Source of the DNA: Streptomyces albipurpureus
GTDB taxonomy: Bacteria > Actinomycetota > Actinomycetes > Streptomycetales > Streptomycetaceae
NCBI RefSeq assembly: GCF_023701525.1
Contig: NZ_JAMQAW010000024.1
Span: 219,913-252,237 of the forward strand
Direction: 5' to 3'
Length of the DNA: 32,325 nt
Shown here: piece after piece, positions 15,765-24,600 of the stretch
Position numbering within the stretch: position 1 is the first letter of the stretch
How the letters are laid out: each line of letters starts with the position of its first letter
Notes under the pieces: model-generated
Seen by the model: only the letters and a program-made list of their open reading frames with translations
The model's database searches: none
What the model was told of the DNA's origin: nothing
Position numbers and translations under genes: made by a program

Positions 15765-15780
15765 TTTACTGGCCGACATG
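15765..15780 (+). promoter_or_regulatory. possible -10 box giving a leaderless start for the Cys/Met leader ORF
   Basis: TTTACT at 15765-15770 lies seven bases before the ATG at 15778, and no ribosome binding site precedes that ATG. This is the layout of a leaderless transcript that begins at its own start codon. No clear -35 box is seen. The 296-bp gap from 15482 to here shows no other gene. Confidence 0.3.
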
Positions 15781-15864
15781 ACCACGACGAGCAGCCGCAA
15801 CTTTGCGACCGAGGCGAACACGACGCCCGGTGCTCGTTGTATGTGTCGAATGTGCGCCTTCTGA
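15778..15864 (+). CDS. 28-codon Cys/Met-rich leader peptide before metN
   Basis: This reading frame runs ATG to TGA and encodes 28 residues. After a Thr/Ser-rich head it ends in RCMCRMCAF: three cysteines and two methionines within six residues just before the stop. It lies 213 bases before metN, in the same orientation, as the first frame after a long gene-free gap. Cysteine-rich leader ORFs that stall ribosomes when sulfur amino acids are scarce are known before sulfur-metabolism genes in mycobacteria. By analogy, I infer that this one senses charged Cys- or Met-tRNA and controls the transporter. Translation and function are not shown by sequence alone. Confidence 0.55.
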   Translation: MTTTSSRNFATEANTTPGARCMCRMCAF

Positions 15865-15911
15865 GGGCCCCCGCTTTGCCTCGCGCCCCGAAGTGAGAAC
15901 GCGCAGCCCCA

Positions 15912-15929
15912 GATCCGACTGATCGGATC
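15912..15929 (+). other. hairpin in the metN leader
   Basis: GATCCGA (15912-15918) pairs perfectly with TCGGATC (15923-15929) around a CTGA loop, 47 bases after the leader-peptide stop. Beyond it, GCCCCGGAGCCG occurs twice between 15963 and 15995. A termination or antitermination role is possible but unproved. Confidence 0.4.
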
Positions 15930-16077
15930 ACCGCTGCCACCGCGCACGCGTTAGCCCCCTTGCCGCCCCGGAGCCGTTCGGCGTGCCCCGGAGCCGGACC
16001 GTGCCGCGTTCCGAAGACATCTGCCCGAAGACGAACGCCCCGTGCCGGCGCGCCCGCGTGCCGTGCACTCGACAGTG

Positions 16078-17148
16078 ATGGACATCCCAGTGATCACCAC
16101 CACGGGCCTCACCAAGGTCTACCGCTCGCGAGGACGCGAGGTCACCGCCCTGGACGGCGTTGACCTCCACGTCAAGGAAGGCGAGGTGTACGGAGTCATC
16201 GGCCAGAGCGGCGCCGGGAAATCCTCCCTCATCCGCTGCGTCAACCTCCTTGAGCGCCCCACGGCCGGCACCGTCACCGTGAACGGACGGGAACTCACCG
16301 CCCTCGTCGGACGCGGCGCCCGAGCGGGCAAGGAACTACGCGAAGCACGCAGTCGCATCGGCATGGTCTTCCAGCACTTCAATCTGCTCTCCTCGCGCTC
16401 GGTCCGCGACAATGTGGAACTCCCCCTGGAGATCCTTGGACTCTCCGGCCGAGAGCGCACCCGCAAGGCCCTCGAACTCCTTGACCTGGTGGGACTCTCG
16501 GACAAGGCCAAGGCCTATCCGGGCCAGCTCTCGGGCGGACAGAAGCAGCGCGTCGGTATCGCCCGCGCCCTCGCGGGCGACCCCAAGGTGCTCCTGTCGG
16601 ACGAGGCGACCAGCGCGCTCGACCCCGAGACCACTCGTTCCATCCTGGAACTCCTGCGCGACCTCAACCGGCGTCTGGGCCTCACGGTGCTGCTCATCAC
16701 CCATGAGATGGACGTCGTCAAAACGGTCTGCGACTCCGCCGCCCTGATGGAGAACGGGCGCATCGTCGAGTCCGGCACGGTGAGCGAACTGCTCGCCACC
16801 CCAGGATCGCAGCTGGCCACCGCCCTCTTCCCCGTCGGTGGTGATGCCTCAGGCCCCGGACGCACGGTCGTGGACGTCACCTTCCACGGCGATGCCGCCA
16901 CCCGCCCGGTGATCTCCCAGCTCTCGCGCACCTACAACATCGACATCTCCATCCTGGGCGCCGCGATGGACACCGTCGCCGGCAAGCAGGTCGGGCGGAT
17001 GCGCATCGAGCTGCCCGGCCCGTTCGAGGAGAACGTCGTGCCGATCGGCTTCCTACGGGAGCAGGGCCTCCAGGTCGGGATAGTCGAACCCGCTGAACCC
17101 ACCAAGCCCGCCGACCGCGCCACCACCGTCAAGGAAGGTGCCAAGTGA
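16078..17148 (+). CDS. metN: methionine ABC transporter ATP-binding protein
   Basis: MetN is the cytoplasmic ATPase of the D/L-methionine importer. It has Walker A GQSGAGKSS (42-50), signature LSGGQKQR (150-157), Walker B VLLSDEATS (about 170-178) and the H-loop ITHEMD. A C-terminal NIL domain (about residues 265-340, including NIDISILGAAMD) is the methionine-sensing domain of this family. The 356-residue product from ATG 16078 has no strong ribosome site; GTG 16090 would give the shorter N-terminus common in relatives. Its stop overlaps metI (GTGA). Confidence 0.93.
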   Translation: MDIPVITTTGLTKVYRSRGREVTALDGVDLHVKEGEVYGVIGQSGAGKSSLIRCVNLLERPTAGTVTVNGRELTALVGRGARAGKELREARSRIGMVFQHFNLLSSRSVRDNVELPLEILGLSGRERTRKALELLDLVGLSDKAKAYPGQLSGGQKQRVGIARALAGDPKVLLSDEATSALDPETTRSILELLRDLNRRLGLTVLLITHEMDVVKTVCDSAALMENGRIVESGTVSELLATPGSQLATALFPVGGDASGPGRTVVDVTFHGDAATRPVISQLSRTYNIDISILGAAMDTVAGKQVGRMRIELPGPFEENVVPIGFLREQGLQVGIVEPAEPTKPADRATTVKEGAK

Positions 17149-17909
17149 CCTGGTCGGAGATGCAGCCACTGCTGGAGCAGGCCTGTTGGGACACCCTCTA
17201 CATGGTCGGCTGGTCCACCGCGGTCGCCGTGGCCCTCGGACTTCCGCTGGGCATCGTCCTGGTACTGACCGACCGCGGCGGACTACTCGGCAACGCCGCC
17301 GCCAACAAGGTGATCGGGCAGATCGTCAACATCACCCGCTCGATGCCGTTCATCGTGCTCATGGTGGCGCTGATGCCCTTCACCAAGGCGATCACCGGCA
17401 CCACCATCGGCCGGGAGGGCGCCATCGTCCCTCTCGCCATCGGTGCGATCCCGTTCTTCGCCCGGCTGGTGGAGACCTCCGTGCGCGAGGTGGACGGCGG
17501 GCTCGTCGAAGCCGTCCAGTCCATGGGCGGCAGCACCTGGACCGTCGTACGCAAGGTGCTCGTACCGGAGTCGCTGCCCTCCCTGATCTCCAGCGCCACC
17601 ACCACGGTCGTCGTACTCATCGGCTACTCCGCCATGGCGGGCACGGTCGGCGCTGGCGGGCTCGGCGACATCGCCATCCGCTTCGGCCACCAGCGCTTCG
17701 AGACCGAACTGATGTGGATCACGGTCGCCATCCTCGCGGTGGTGATCTCGCTCATCCAGTTCGCCGGCGACTACGCGGCCCGGGGCCTCCACCGGCGTGG
17801 ACGCGGCAGCACCACACCCCGGCTGCGGTTCCTCCAGCACGGCTACCCCGCCGAAGGCGCCCCGATGACGACCACCGAGGCCGCCACCCAGACCAGCAAG
17901 ACCCTCTGA
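17145..17909 (+). CDS. metI: methionine ABC transporter permease
   Basis: MetI forms the membrane channel of the importer as a homodimer. The 254-residue protein has about five hydrophobic spans, and the ABC-permease EAA loop is visible as EAVQSMGGSTWTVVRKVLVPE. The GTG start overlaps the metN stop. The hydrophilic Thr-rich tail after about residue 215 is longer than in Gram-negative MetI proteins, which are near 217 residues. Confidence 0.94.
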   Translation: MTWSEMQPLLEQACWDTLYMVGWSTAVAVALGLPLGIVLVLTDRGGLLGNAAANKVIGQIVNITRSMPFIVLMVALMPFTKAITGTTIGREGAIVPLAIGAIPFFARLVETSVREVDGGLVEAVQSMGGSTWTVVRKVLVPESLPSLISSATTTVVVLIGYSAMAGTVGAGGLGDIAIRFGHQRFETELMWITVAILAVVISLIQFAGDYAARGLHRRGRGSTTPRLRFLQHGYPAEGAPMTTTEAATQTSKTL

Positions 17910-17981
17910 CCCCGGTGGACCCACTCAACGGGTCCGCTCGGGTCGCACCACCCGCACCACCCATGGAGAAAGGCACTTTTC

Positions 17982-18806
17982 GTGCGTAACACCACCAAGA
18001 TCACCACCACTGTCCTCGCCGTCGGAGCCCTCACCCTCGGACTCTCGGCGTGCGGCTCCGACTCCGAATCCCAGGCCTCCGACGGCAAGCTCGTCGTCGC
18101 CGCGAGCTCCGTCCCGCACGCCCAGATACTCGGGTTCGTCAAGGACAAGCTGGCCGCCAAGGAAGACCTCAAGCTGGAGGTCAAGGAGTTCAGCGACTAC
18201 GTGACGCCCAACACGGCCACCCAGAGCGGCGAAGTGGGCGCCAACTACTTCCAGCACAAGCCCTACCTCGACGACTTCAACAAGAAGAACGACACCACGA
18301 TCGTGCCGGTCGTCACGGTCCACCTGGAGCCGCTCGGCCTCTACTCCAACAAGGTCCAGAAGATCACGGACCTCAAGGAGGGTGCGACCGTAGCCCTGCC
18401 CAACGACACCACCAACGAGGCCCGCGCGCTCAAGCTCCTCGACGAGAACGGCCTGATCAAGCTGAAGGCGGGCGCCGGCAACGACGCCACCCCCAAGGAC
18501 ATAGCCGAGAACCCCAAGAAGATCCAGTTCAAGGAGCTTGAGGCGGCCCAGGTCCCGCGTTCGCTCGATGACGTCGACGCCGCCGTGATCAACGGCAACT
18601 ACGCCGTCCAAGCGAAGCTCAGCCCCAAGGACGACGCACTGGTCCTCGAAGCCGCCGAGGGCAACCCCTACGGCAACTTCCTCGCCGTCAAGGAAGGCAA
18701 GGAGAAGGACCCGCAGGTGGTGAAGCTCGCGAAGCTGCTGAACTCGCCCGAGGTGAAGAAGTTCATCGAGGACGAGTACGACGGTTCGGTCATTCCCGCC
18801 TTCTAG
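17982..18806 (+). CDS. metQ: methionine-binding lipoprotein
   Basis: MetQ is the substrate-binding protein of the importer, an NlpA-family lipoprotein tethered outside the membrane. The 274-residue precursor has a signal peptide ending in the lipobox LSAC (C24). Mature-protein motifs include VKEFSDYVTPNTA and NYFQHKPYLDDF, as in MetQ. GTG 17982 follows GAAAGG (17968-17973). It is 72 bases after metI in the same operon and is followed by a terminator hairpin. Confidence 0.94.
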   Translation: MRNTTKITTTVLAVGALTLGLSACGSDSESQASDGKLVVAASSVPHAQILGFVKDKLAAKEDLKLEVKEFSDYVTPNTATQSGEVGANYFQHKPYLDDFNKKNDTTIVPVVTVHLEPLGLYSNKVQKITDLKEGATVALPNDTTNEARALKLLDENGLIKLKAGAGNDATPKDIAENPKKIQFKELEAAQVPRSLDDVDAAVINGNYAVQAKLSPKDDALVLEAAEGNPYGNFLAVKEGKEKDPQVVKLAKLLNSPEVKKFIEDEYDGSVIPAF

Positions 18807-18874
18807 CCGACCCAGGCCCTCCGCCCATGTCACCCGTCAACGGTGCATAGCCCGCCGGCCTCCCACCGTCATGA

Positions 18875-18920
18875 CCCTTCGGCCTCGCACCCCCTTCGAG
18901 GGGCGTGCGGGGCCGAAAGG
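18875..18920 (+). terminator. terminator after metQ
   Basis: An imperfect stem with arms at about 18875-18892 and 18900-18920 (one G-U pair and two small bulges) follows the metQ stop by 69 bases. It is the likely end of the metNIQ transcript. Confidence 0.6.
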
Positions 18921-19043
18921 TTTGCGCCACATCACAAGTGCGGCACCCTGTGGTGCAGTTCGGTGGGTCCATGCTGCATCCTTGGCACTTCGGCAGACCC
19001 CCTGGTTCCTGGTTCCAGCAGGCCCCTGGCTACGGAGCGGCGC

Positions 19044-19679
19044 ATGACTACCACCTTTCCGGACGTGTCCATCAGCACGGAGCGACTGGTGCTGCGCCCC
19101 TTTGAGGACGCCGATATCCCCGCATACACGGAAATGATGAACGATGACCTGGTGGCCGCCTGGACCTCGGCGCCCCTTCCGTACACCAGCGGGGACGCCT
19201 ACGACTGGGTGCGCAGGATCGCTCCCGCGCAGCGCACCCGCGGCGACGGCATCGCCCTCGCGGTCACCGAGTTCCTCACCCAGCGCCTGGTAGGGACGAT
19301 TCGGCTGCGCAACACCAACTGGCACACCCTCGCCACCGAGATCTCCTATGTCACCGCTCCCTGGGCGCGCGGCGAGGGGTACGCCACCGAGTCCGTGCTG
19401 GCCGTCGCCAAATGGCTCTTTCGCAACCAGAAGTTCGAACGCATGGAACTGCGAACCCCCGCCGACAACACCGCCTCGCAGCAGGTGGCCCAGAAGGTCG
19501 GCGGCATCAGCGAGGGCGTACTGCGCAACGCGTGGATAGCCCGCTTCCAGACGGACGCCGGCGACTGGGTGGACATGCGCACCGATCTGATCGTCTGGAG
19601 CCTGCTGCCCGAAGACCTCGAAGGCGGTACGGACGAGATGGCGCAATTCGGATACGCCTCGTTCAATGAGCTGAACTGA
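19044..19679 (+). CDS. GNAT-family acetyltransferase, RimJ/RimL type
   Basis: The 211-residue product begins with the STERLVLRPFEDADIPAY pattern of the RimJ/RimL/Acetyltransf_3 branch. YVTAPWARGEGYATESVLAVAKWLF is the acetyl-CoA-binding motif with the RGEGYA loop, and NTASQQVAQKVGG is the family's N-x-x-S segment. ATG 19044 follows GGAG (19034-19037) by six bases. The acceptor is unknown. An upstream in-frame extension to 18843 crosses the metQ terminator and is rejected. Confidence 0.88.
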   Translation: MTTTFPDVSISTERLVLRPFEDADIPAYTEMMNDDLVAAWTSAPLPYTSGDAYDWVRRIAPAQRTRGDGIALAVTEFLTQRLVGTIRLRNTNWHTLATEISYVTAPWARGEGYATESVLAVAKWLFRNQKFERMELRTPADNTASQQVAQKVGGISEGVLRNAWIARFQTDAGDWVDMRTDLIVWSLLPEDLEGGTDEMAQFGYASFNELN

Positions 19680-19993
19680 ACACTGACCCACCCGCGACGA
19701 AGGCCCTTGCCGGCGGCTCCGCCCCAACCACTCTGGCCTGAGGCGTTAGCCGCGGAGCGCGCCACGACGGCTCCCTGGCGCCTGGGCGCGCGGTGCCCTC
19801 AACTCATGATCGCCACCAGGTCCTGGCGGATTTCGCAGGCTGGAACTCGGCCATCGGTCCGGCAGTCGGCCATCTCTTCGGGCATCGGCCCGATCCAGAC
19901 CCTGCCGTGGCCAGGTAATGTCACCCTGCCCACTCACTCCCCTCACCTCAGGGGTCACCCCCCACCTGCGACGACATCAGGGAGCTCACGACG

Positions 19994-21277
19994 ATGGCCG
20001 ACCGCGTCACCGTGATCGGCTGGGACGGGTCGCCCCTGACCGCAGCGGCCAGGTCGGCCCTGATGGCCGCCACCCTGGTCGCCGGTGCGCCGCACCATCT
20101 CGCCCTCCCCGAAGTGCCCGCCCGCGCCGAGCGCATCCGGCTGGGCAGCATCGATCTCGCGGCCCGCCGGATCGCCGGCCACCGCGGCAGCGCCGTCGTC
20201 CTGGCCGACGGCGACCCGGGCTTCTTCGGCGTCGTACGCACCCTGCGCGCACCGGAACACGGATTGGAGGTCGAGGTGGTGCCCGCCGTCTCCTCGGTCG
20301 CCACCGCCTTCGCCCGCGCCGGAATGCCCTGGGACGACGCCCAGATCGTCGTCGCCCACCCCCGTACGCTCCGCCGCGCCGTCAATGTCTGCCGAGCACA
20401 TCCCAAGGTCGCCGTCCTGACCTCCCCGGGGGCGGGCCCCGTTGAGCTGGCCCTGCTGCTCGAAGGCGTCCACCGCACCTTCGTCATCTGCGAGGAACTG
20501 GGCACCGGGCGTGAACAGGTCACCGTCCTCACCTCCGACAAGGCCGCCGACCATGTCTGGCGTGACCCCAATGTCGTGATCGTCATCGGCGGCTCCGGCA
20601 CCCGCCCCGCGCCCACGGCCGCCTGGATCGCCGGTCGAGACGCCGGGTATCCCGCCGGGGTACGCGGCTGGGCGCTGCCCGCGGAACCAGCCGGCGATGC
20701 TCAGCCCCCAAACCGGGACGACCTCCACCCCCGTGCGCCCAGGGCCTCGACTCCCTCGCGGGAGCGCAGCGAAGGGGAGTCCGATGAACTGCGCGCCCTC
20801 CAGTTGGCGCGCCTCGGCCCCCGGGTCGGCGACCTCGTCTGGGACATCGGCTCGGGCGGCGGGGCCTTCGCCGTCGACGCGGCGCGCTTCGGCGCCGCGG
20901 TGATCGCCGTCGACTCCGATGCGGCGGCCTGCGCCCGCACCGACGGCGCCGCCCGCCGCGCCGGCGTCCAGACGCAGGTGGTGCACGGACAGGCTCCACT
21001 CGTACTGGAGCGGCTACCCGAGCCCGATGTCGTCCGGATCGGCGGCGGGGGAGCGGCGGTGGTCACCGCCTGCACCGACCGCCGCCCCGAACGCATCGTG
21101 GCCCATGCCTCCACCCGCGATGAGGCCGAGGCGATCGGCGCCGCTCTGACCAGCGGTGGCTACACCGTTGAGTGCGCCCTGCTCCAGTCCGTCCAACTCG
21201 ACCCAGGGGACTGGGCGGAACGCGAGCGCACGGTTGTCTTCCTTCTCTCGGGCCGGGCGCCCGACCGCGCCCCATGA
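19994..21277 (+). CDS. cobL: precorrin-6Y C5,15-methyltransferase (decarboxylating)
   Basis: CobL methylates precorrin-6Y at C-5 and C-15 and decarboxylates the acetate side chain in corrin-ring synthesis. The 427-residue product is the usual CbiE-CbiT fusion. An N-terminal tetrapyrrole methylase domain (VTVIGWDGSPLT, VVLADGDPGFFG) fills about residues 1-215. A class I SAM methyltransferase domain (VWDIGSGGGAFAVDAA, about 275-295) fills the C-terminus. Between them lies a hydrophilic Pro/Arg/Ser-rich linker (about 235-262). ATG 19994 follows AGGGAG (19979-19984). I see no clear cobalamin riboswitch in the 314-bp gap upstream, which shows nothing else recognisable. Confidence 0.92.
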   Translation: MADRVTVIGWDGSPLTAAARSALMAATLVAGAPHHLALPEVPARAERIRLGSIDLAARRIAGHRGSAVVLADGDPGFFGVVRTLRAPEHGLEVEVVPAVSSVATAFARAGMPWDDAQIVVAHPRTLRRAVNVCRAHPKVAVLTSPGAGPVELALLLEGVHRTFVICEELGTGREQVTVLTSDKAADHVWRDPNVVIVIGGSGTRPAPTAAWIAGRDAGYPAGVRGWALPAEPAGDAQPPNRDDLHPRAPRASTPSRERSEGESDELRALQLARLGPRVGDLVWDIGSGGGAFAVDAARFGAAVIAVDSDAAACARTDGAARRAGVQTQVVHGQAPLVLERLPEPDVVRIGGGGAAVVTACTDRRPERIVAHASTRDEAEAIGAALTSGGYTVECALLQSVQLDPGDWAERERTVVFLLSGRAPDRAP

Positions 21278-21428
21278 CCCCGCCGTGAAGGGCGCCAGGT
21301 AGGCTGACCGACCGTCGTACCGCACCGTCGGCCGTTTGTCGCTTCGTTCGGCAATGTCCGGGAAACCGGAAAAGCAGTGTCGCTTTGGCTCCGGTATGTG
21401 GTACGCCGTAGACCGGGGGAGGCGCAAC

Positions 21429-21584
21429 GTGGCGCAGCCCACAGCCGACCGTGGCGGTTCTCCCCGCCATGGCCGCGAACGGCCGCGAGAATGCTTGGAG
21501 TCCGGTAGGCAATCGTGCCGCGTGGCGCACGCGCTCGTTCTTGTTGACGGGCGCCAGGAGTGCCGCGATCGGGCGTCCGGGTGA
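21429..21584 (+). CDS. possible 51-residue ORF upstream of bluB-cobT
   Basis: GTG 21429 follows GGGGGAGG (21415-21422) by six bases, a strong initiation signal. The 51-residue frame contains four cysteines and many arginines, and ends at TGA 21582-21584. That stop overlaps an ATG leading to a 13-codon frame, which in turn overlaps the bluB-cobT ATG. No family is recognised. It may be a leader gene that sets up translational coupling; it may also be chance. Confidence 0.3.
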   Translation: MAQPTADRGGSPRHGRERPRECLESGRQSCRVAHALVLVDGRQECRDRASG

Positions 21585-21625
21585 TGGGCGAAGGATCACA
21601 ATCGATGGGCGAGGGGTACGCATGA
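21584..21625 (+). CDS. 13-codon mini-ORF overlapping the bluB-cobT start
   Basis: The ATG overlaps the stop of the preceding 51-codon frame (TGATG) and the TGA stop overlaps the next ATG (ATGA). It contains the MGEG motif twice because ATGGGCGA(A/G)GG is repeated. It looks like a re-initiation bridge rather than a protein gene. Confidence 0.25.
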   Translation: MGEGSQSMGEGYA

Positions 21626-24600
21626 CTGACACCGGCCAGCTCCCAGGTGAGGGACTGCCGGAGAACGCAGGCGTGGTGGAGCAGCAGCCGGGTGACCCCG
21701 GTCCTGGTGCGTATACCTTCCTGGATCCCTCCGAGCACCCGCCCGAAGAAGACGATCTGCTGTTGATGCCAGGCGCACAGGGCGCGTGGAGCGACCCGTC
21801 ACACGCCCTGCAGCAGCCGGTGCCCGCCCTGCAAGCCGCGGGCGTCGCCCAGGCCCAGCGCCCCGCCGCGCCCCAGGTCCCGGAGCAGTACACACCCGCC
21901 CCGCCGATCCCACCGCAGCTTCAGGTCCAGGTCCGTGGTGTGGGCCTGCCCTCGGCGTCTGACAGGCCAGTCGGTGAGCAGAACGGCAGGCCCGTCGCGC
22001 CGCAGACACCGATGGGACCGGAGTTCGCCGCTCAGGCGGATCTCGGCACTCCAACATCCATCCCGGCCCCGGAGGTCGTGCCGGCCCCTGCGTTCGTGAC
22101 GCAGGCCGAGCCCAGCGCACAAGCCCCGAGCGGCCCGATGGACCTTGGCGCTCCGGACTCGGTTGCCCCCCTCCCCGGCGTACAGCAGCCTGGCCAGACG
22201 GCATCACAGGGTGATGCCCAGACCGTGCACTCGGGCGAAGCCCCGGAGCCTGCCGGCGACCCGTCCCCGGTCGAGCAGACCGGCCAGCACACCCCCCTGA
22301 CCGCTGCCGAGCCTGCTCCCGATGCGCCCACGACGTCCGAACCGGCGGCACCGGTGCAGCCCGCTCCCATCGCTTCGGGCATGACACCCCCGACCGCTCC
22401 GCGCCCGCTGCACATGGGCCCCCCGATGCCGCCGGACTCCTCGACCGGTGTGGTGCGTTCGCTCGCCGACCGCGGGCCTGCTGAGACACCGCCGCACCCG
22501 TTGACCGTGCAGAACCTCACCGTCGGACCCCCGTCGATGGGGCCTGAGTACCTCGATGTACCCGTGCTCCCCGAACCGCAGCTCGGGGAGATCCCGCCTC
22601 CGGCCGGTGAGCCGTGGGACCCGCAACCCCCGCAGAGTCAGCCCTCCGCCGCCGGGCCAGCAGAAACGGTCGCTCCGGAGCCGGAGCCGGAGCCTGCGGC
22701 TGAGAGCTCAGCTGGTGAGGAACCGATCATCGAAGCGGAGCCCGTGGCCGAGGTTCAGGCTGTGGTTGAGGTTGAGCCTGTGGTTGAGCCCGTGCCGCAA
22801 GCCGAGCAGGCTTCCGCGGCCGTCGACCAGGGGCCCGATGCTGCGCCTGACGGTCCTGGAGGCCCAGAGGCCTCGGCGCAGCAACCGCCCCAGCAGTCCG
22901 AGCCCGAGCAGAACGCTGAGGCTTCTTCAGCCCCGCAAGCCACCGAGGCGGCCGAAGCCGTCGCGGAGAGTGCGGCAACCGGCAGCGTGGCGGTTGCGCC
23001 CCCTGAGGCAGTTGAAGAACCCGAAACGGTGACGACAACGGGAGCACCCGTGGCTCCTGAAGCTGCCGTGGTCCCTGAGGCAGCGACAGTTGAGGCGGTG
23101 GCAGTTGAGGCTGTCGTCGTGCCTGAGGCCGCCGAGCCCGAGGCCAATGCCACCGTGGAAACGGTCGCGGACGACGCCGACGTCAGTGCCACCGGCGAAG
23201 CAGCCCCCACGCCGGAGCCCCTCCAGCCCGATGCCGAACCCGAGCCCACCCCTCCTCAGGAAACGGCCCCCCAGCAGGAAACCGAACCGATTCAGGCCGA
23301 ACCGATTCAGGCCGAACCGATTCAGGCCGAATCGGTCCAGGCTGAACCGATTCAGGCTGAACCGATTCAGGCCGAACCGGTCCACCCGGACCCTGTTCAG
23401 GTTGAGCCCGCACCGGCGGTAGCTCCCGCCGAGGAAGCCGCCGAGGCACAGGAAACGGGCCCCGTGGCAGAGCTCGCCGGGGAAGCGGCACCCGACGCGG
23501 CAGCGGAACCGGTGGCGACGGCTGAACCGCAACAGGTCCCCGAGGCCGCTCCTGCCGAGGAAACGACGTCAGCGGCCGAGCCCGTCGAGCCCCTGACAAC
23601 GCTGGCCGCCGCCACGGCGGCGCCGGAGGCCGCCCCCACCCCTGAGGCGGAGCCCGCCGCTGAACCCCTGGCCCAGACGGCGACCGACGCCACCGCCGAA
23701 CCGGAGCCGCCCGCGGGCAGCGCATCGGATTCCAAGGCTCAACCCGAGCAGACCGCCTCTTCGGAGCCGGTCGCCGCTGCCGCCCAGCCCGTTGCCGATG
23801 GCTCGGCCGCCGGGCCGGACACGGCGCCGGTGCCTTCGACCGAGGAACCGAGGAACCCTCCCGCACCCGGGTACGACGACGTGGAGCGCGAGGCCGTACT
23901 GCGCGTGATGCGCGACCGCCGGGATGTCCGCAACGGCTTCCGCAGCGACCCCATTCCGCACGAGGTCCTGATCCGCGTACTGGAGGCCGCGCACACGGCA
24001 CCCAGCGTCGGTCACTCCCAGCCCTGGGACTTCGTCGTCATCCGCTCCGCCGAGACGCGCGGGGCGATGCATGAACTCGCCCAGCGGCAGCGTGACACCT
24101 ATGCCAAGTCGCTGCCCAAGGGCCGGGCCAAGCAGTTCAAGGAACTGAAGATCGAGGCCATCCTCGACACCCCGGTCAACATCGTCGTCACCGCCGATCC
24201 GACCCGGGGCGGCCGACACACCCTCGGTCGGCACAGCCAGCCCCAGATGGCCCCGTACTCCTCCGCGCTCGCCGTGGAGAACCTCTGGCTCGCCGCCCGC
24301 GCCGAGGGCCTGGGAGTCGGCTGGGTCAGCTTCTTCGACGAGCGCGAGATGGTACGGACGCTCGGCCTGCCCGAGCACCTTGAGGTCGTGGCGTACCTCT
24401 GCGTGGGGTACGTCGACGAGTTCCCCGAGGAGCCCGAGCTGATGCAGTCGGGCTGGTCCAAGCGCCGACCGCTGTCCTGGGTGGTCCACGAGGAGACCTA
24501 CGGCCGCCGGGCACTACCCGGCGAGGAACCGAAGAACCTGCTCCAGGAGACCGTCACCAGCATTCGCCCGTTGGACGCCAAGGCACTCGGTGAGGCATGG

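Noticed and set aside
19680..19993. Cobalamin riboswitch before cobL
   Set aside because: I looked for the B12 box and the GGTG-AA-TCC core in this gap and saw neither.
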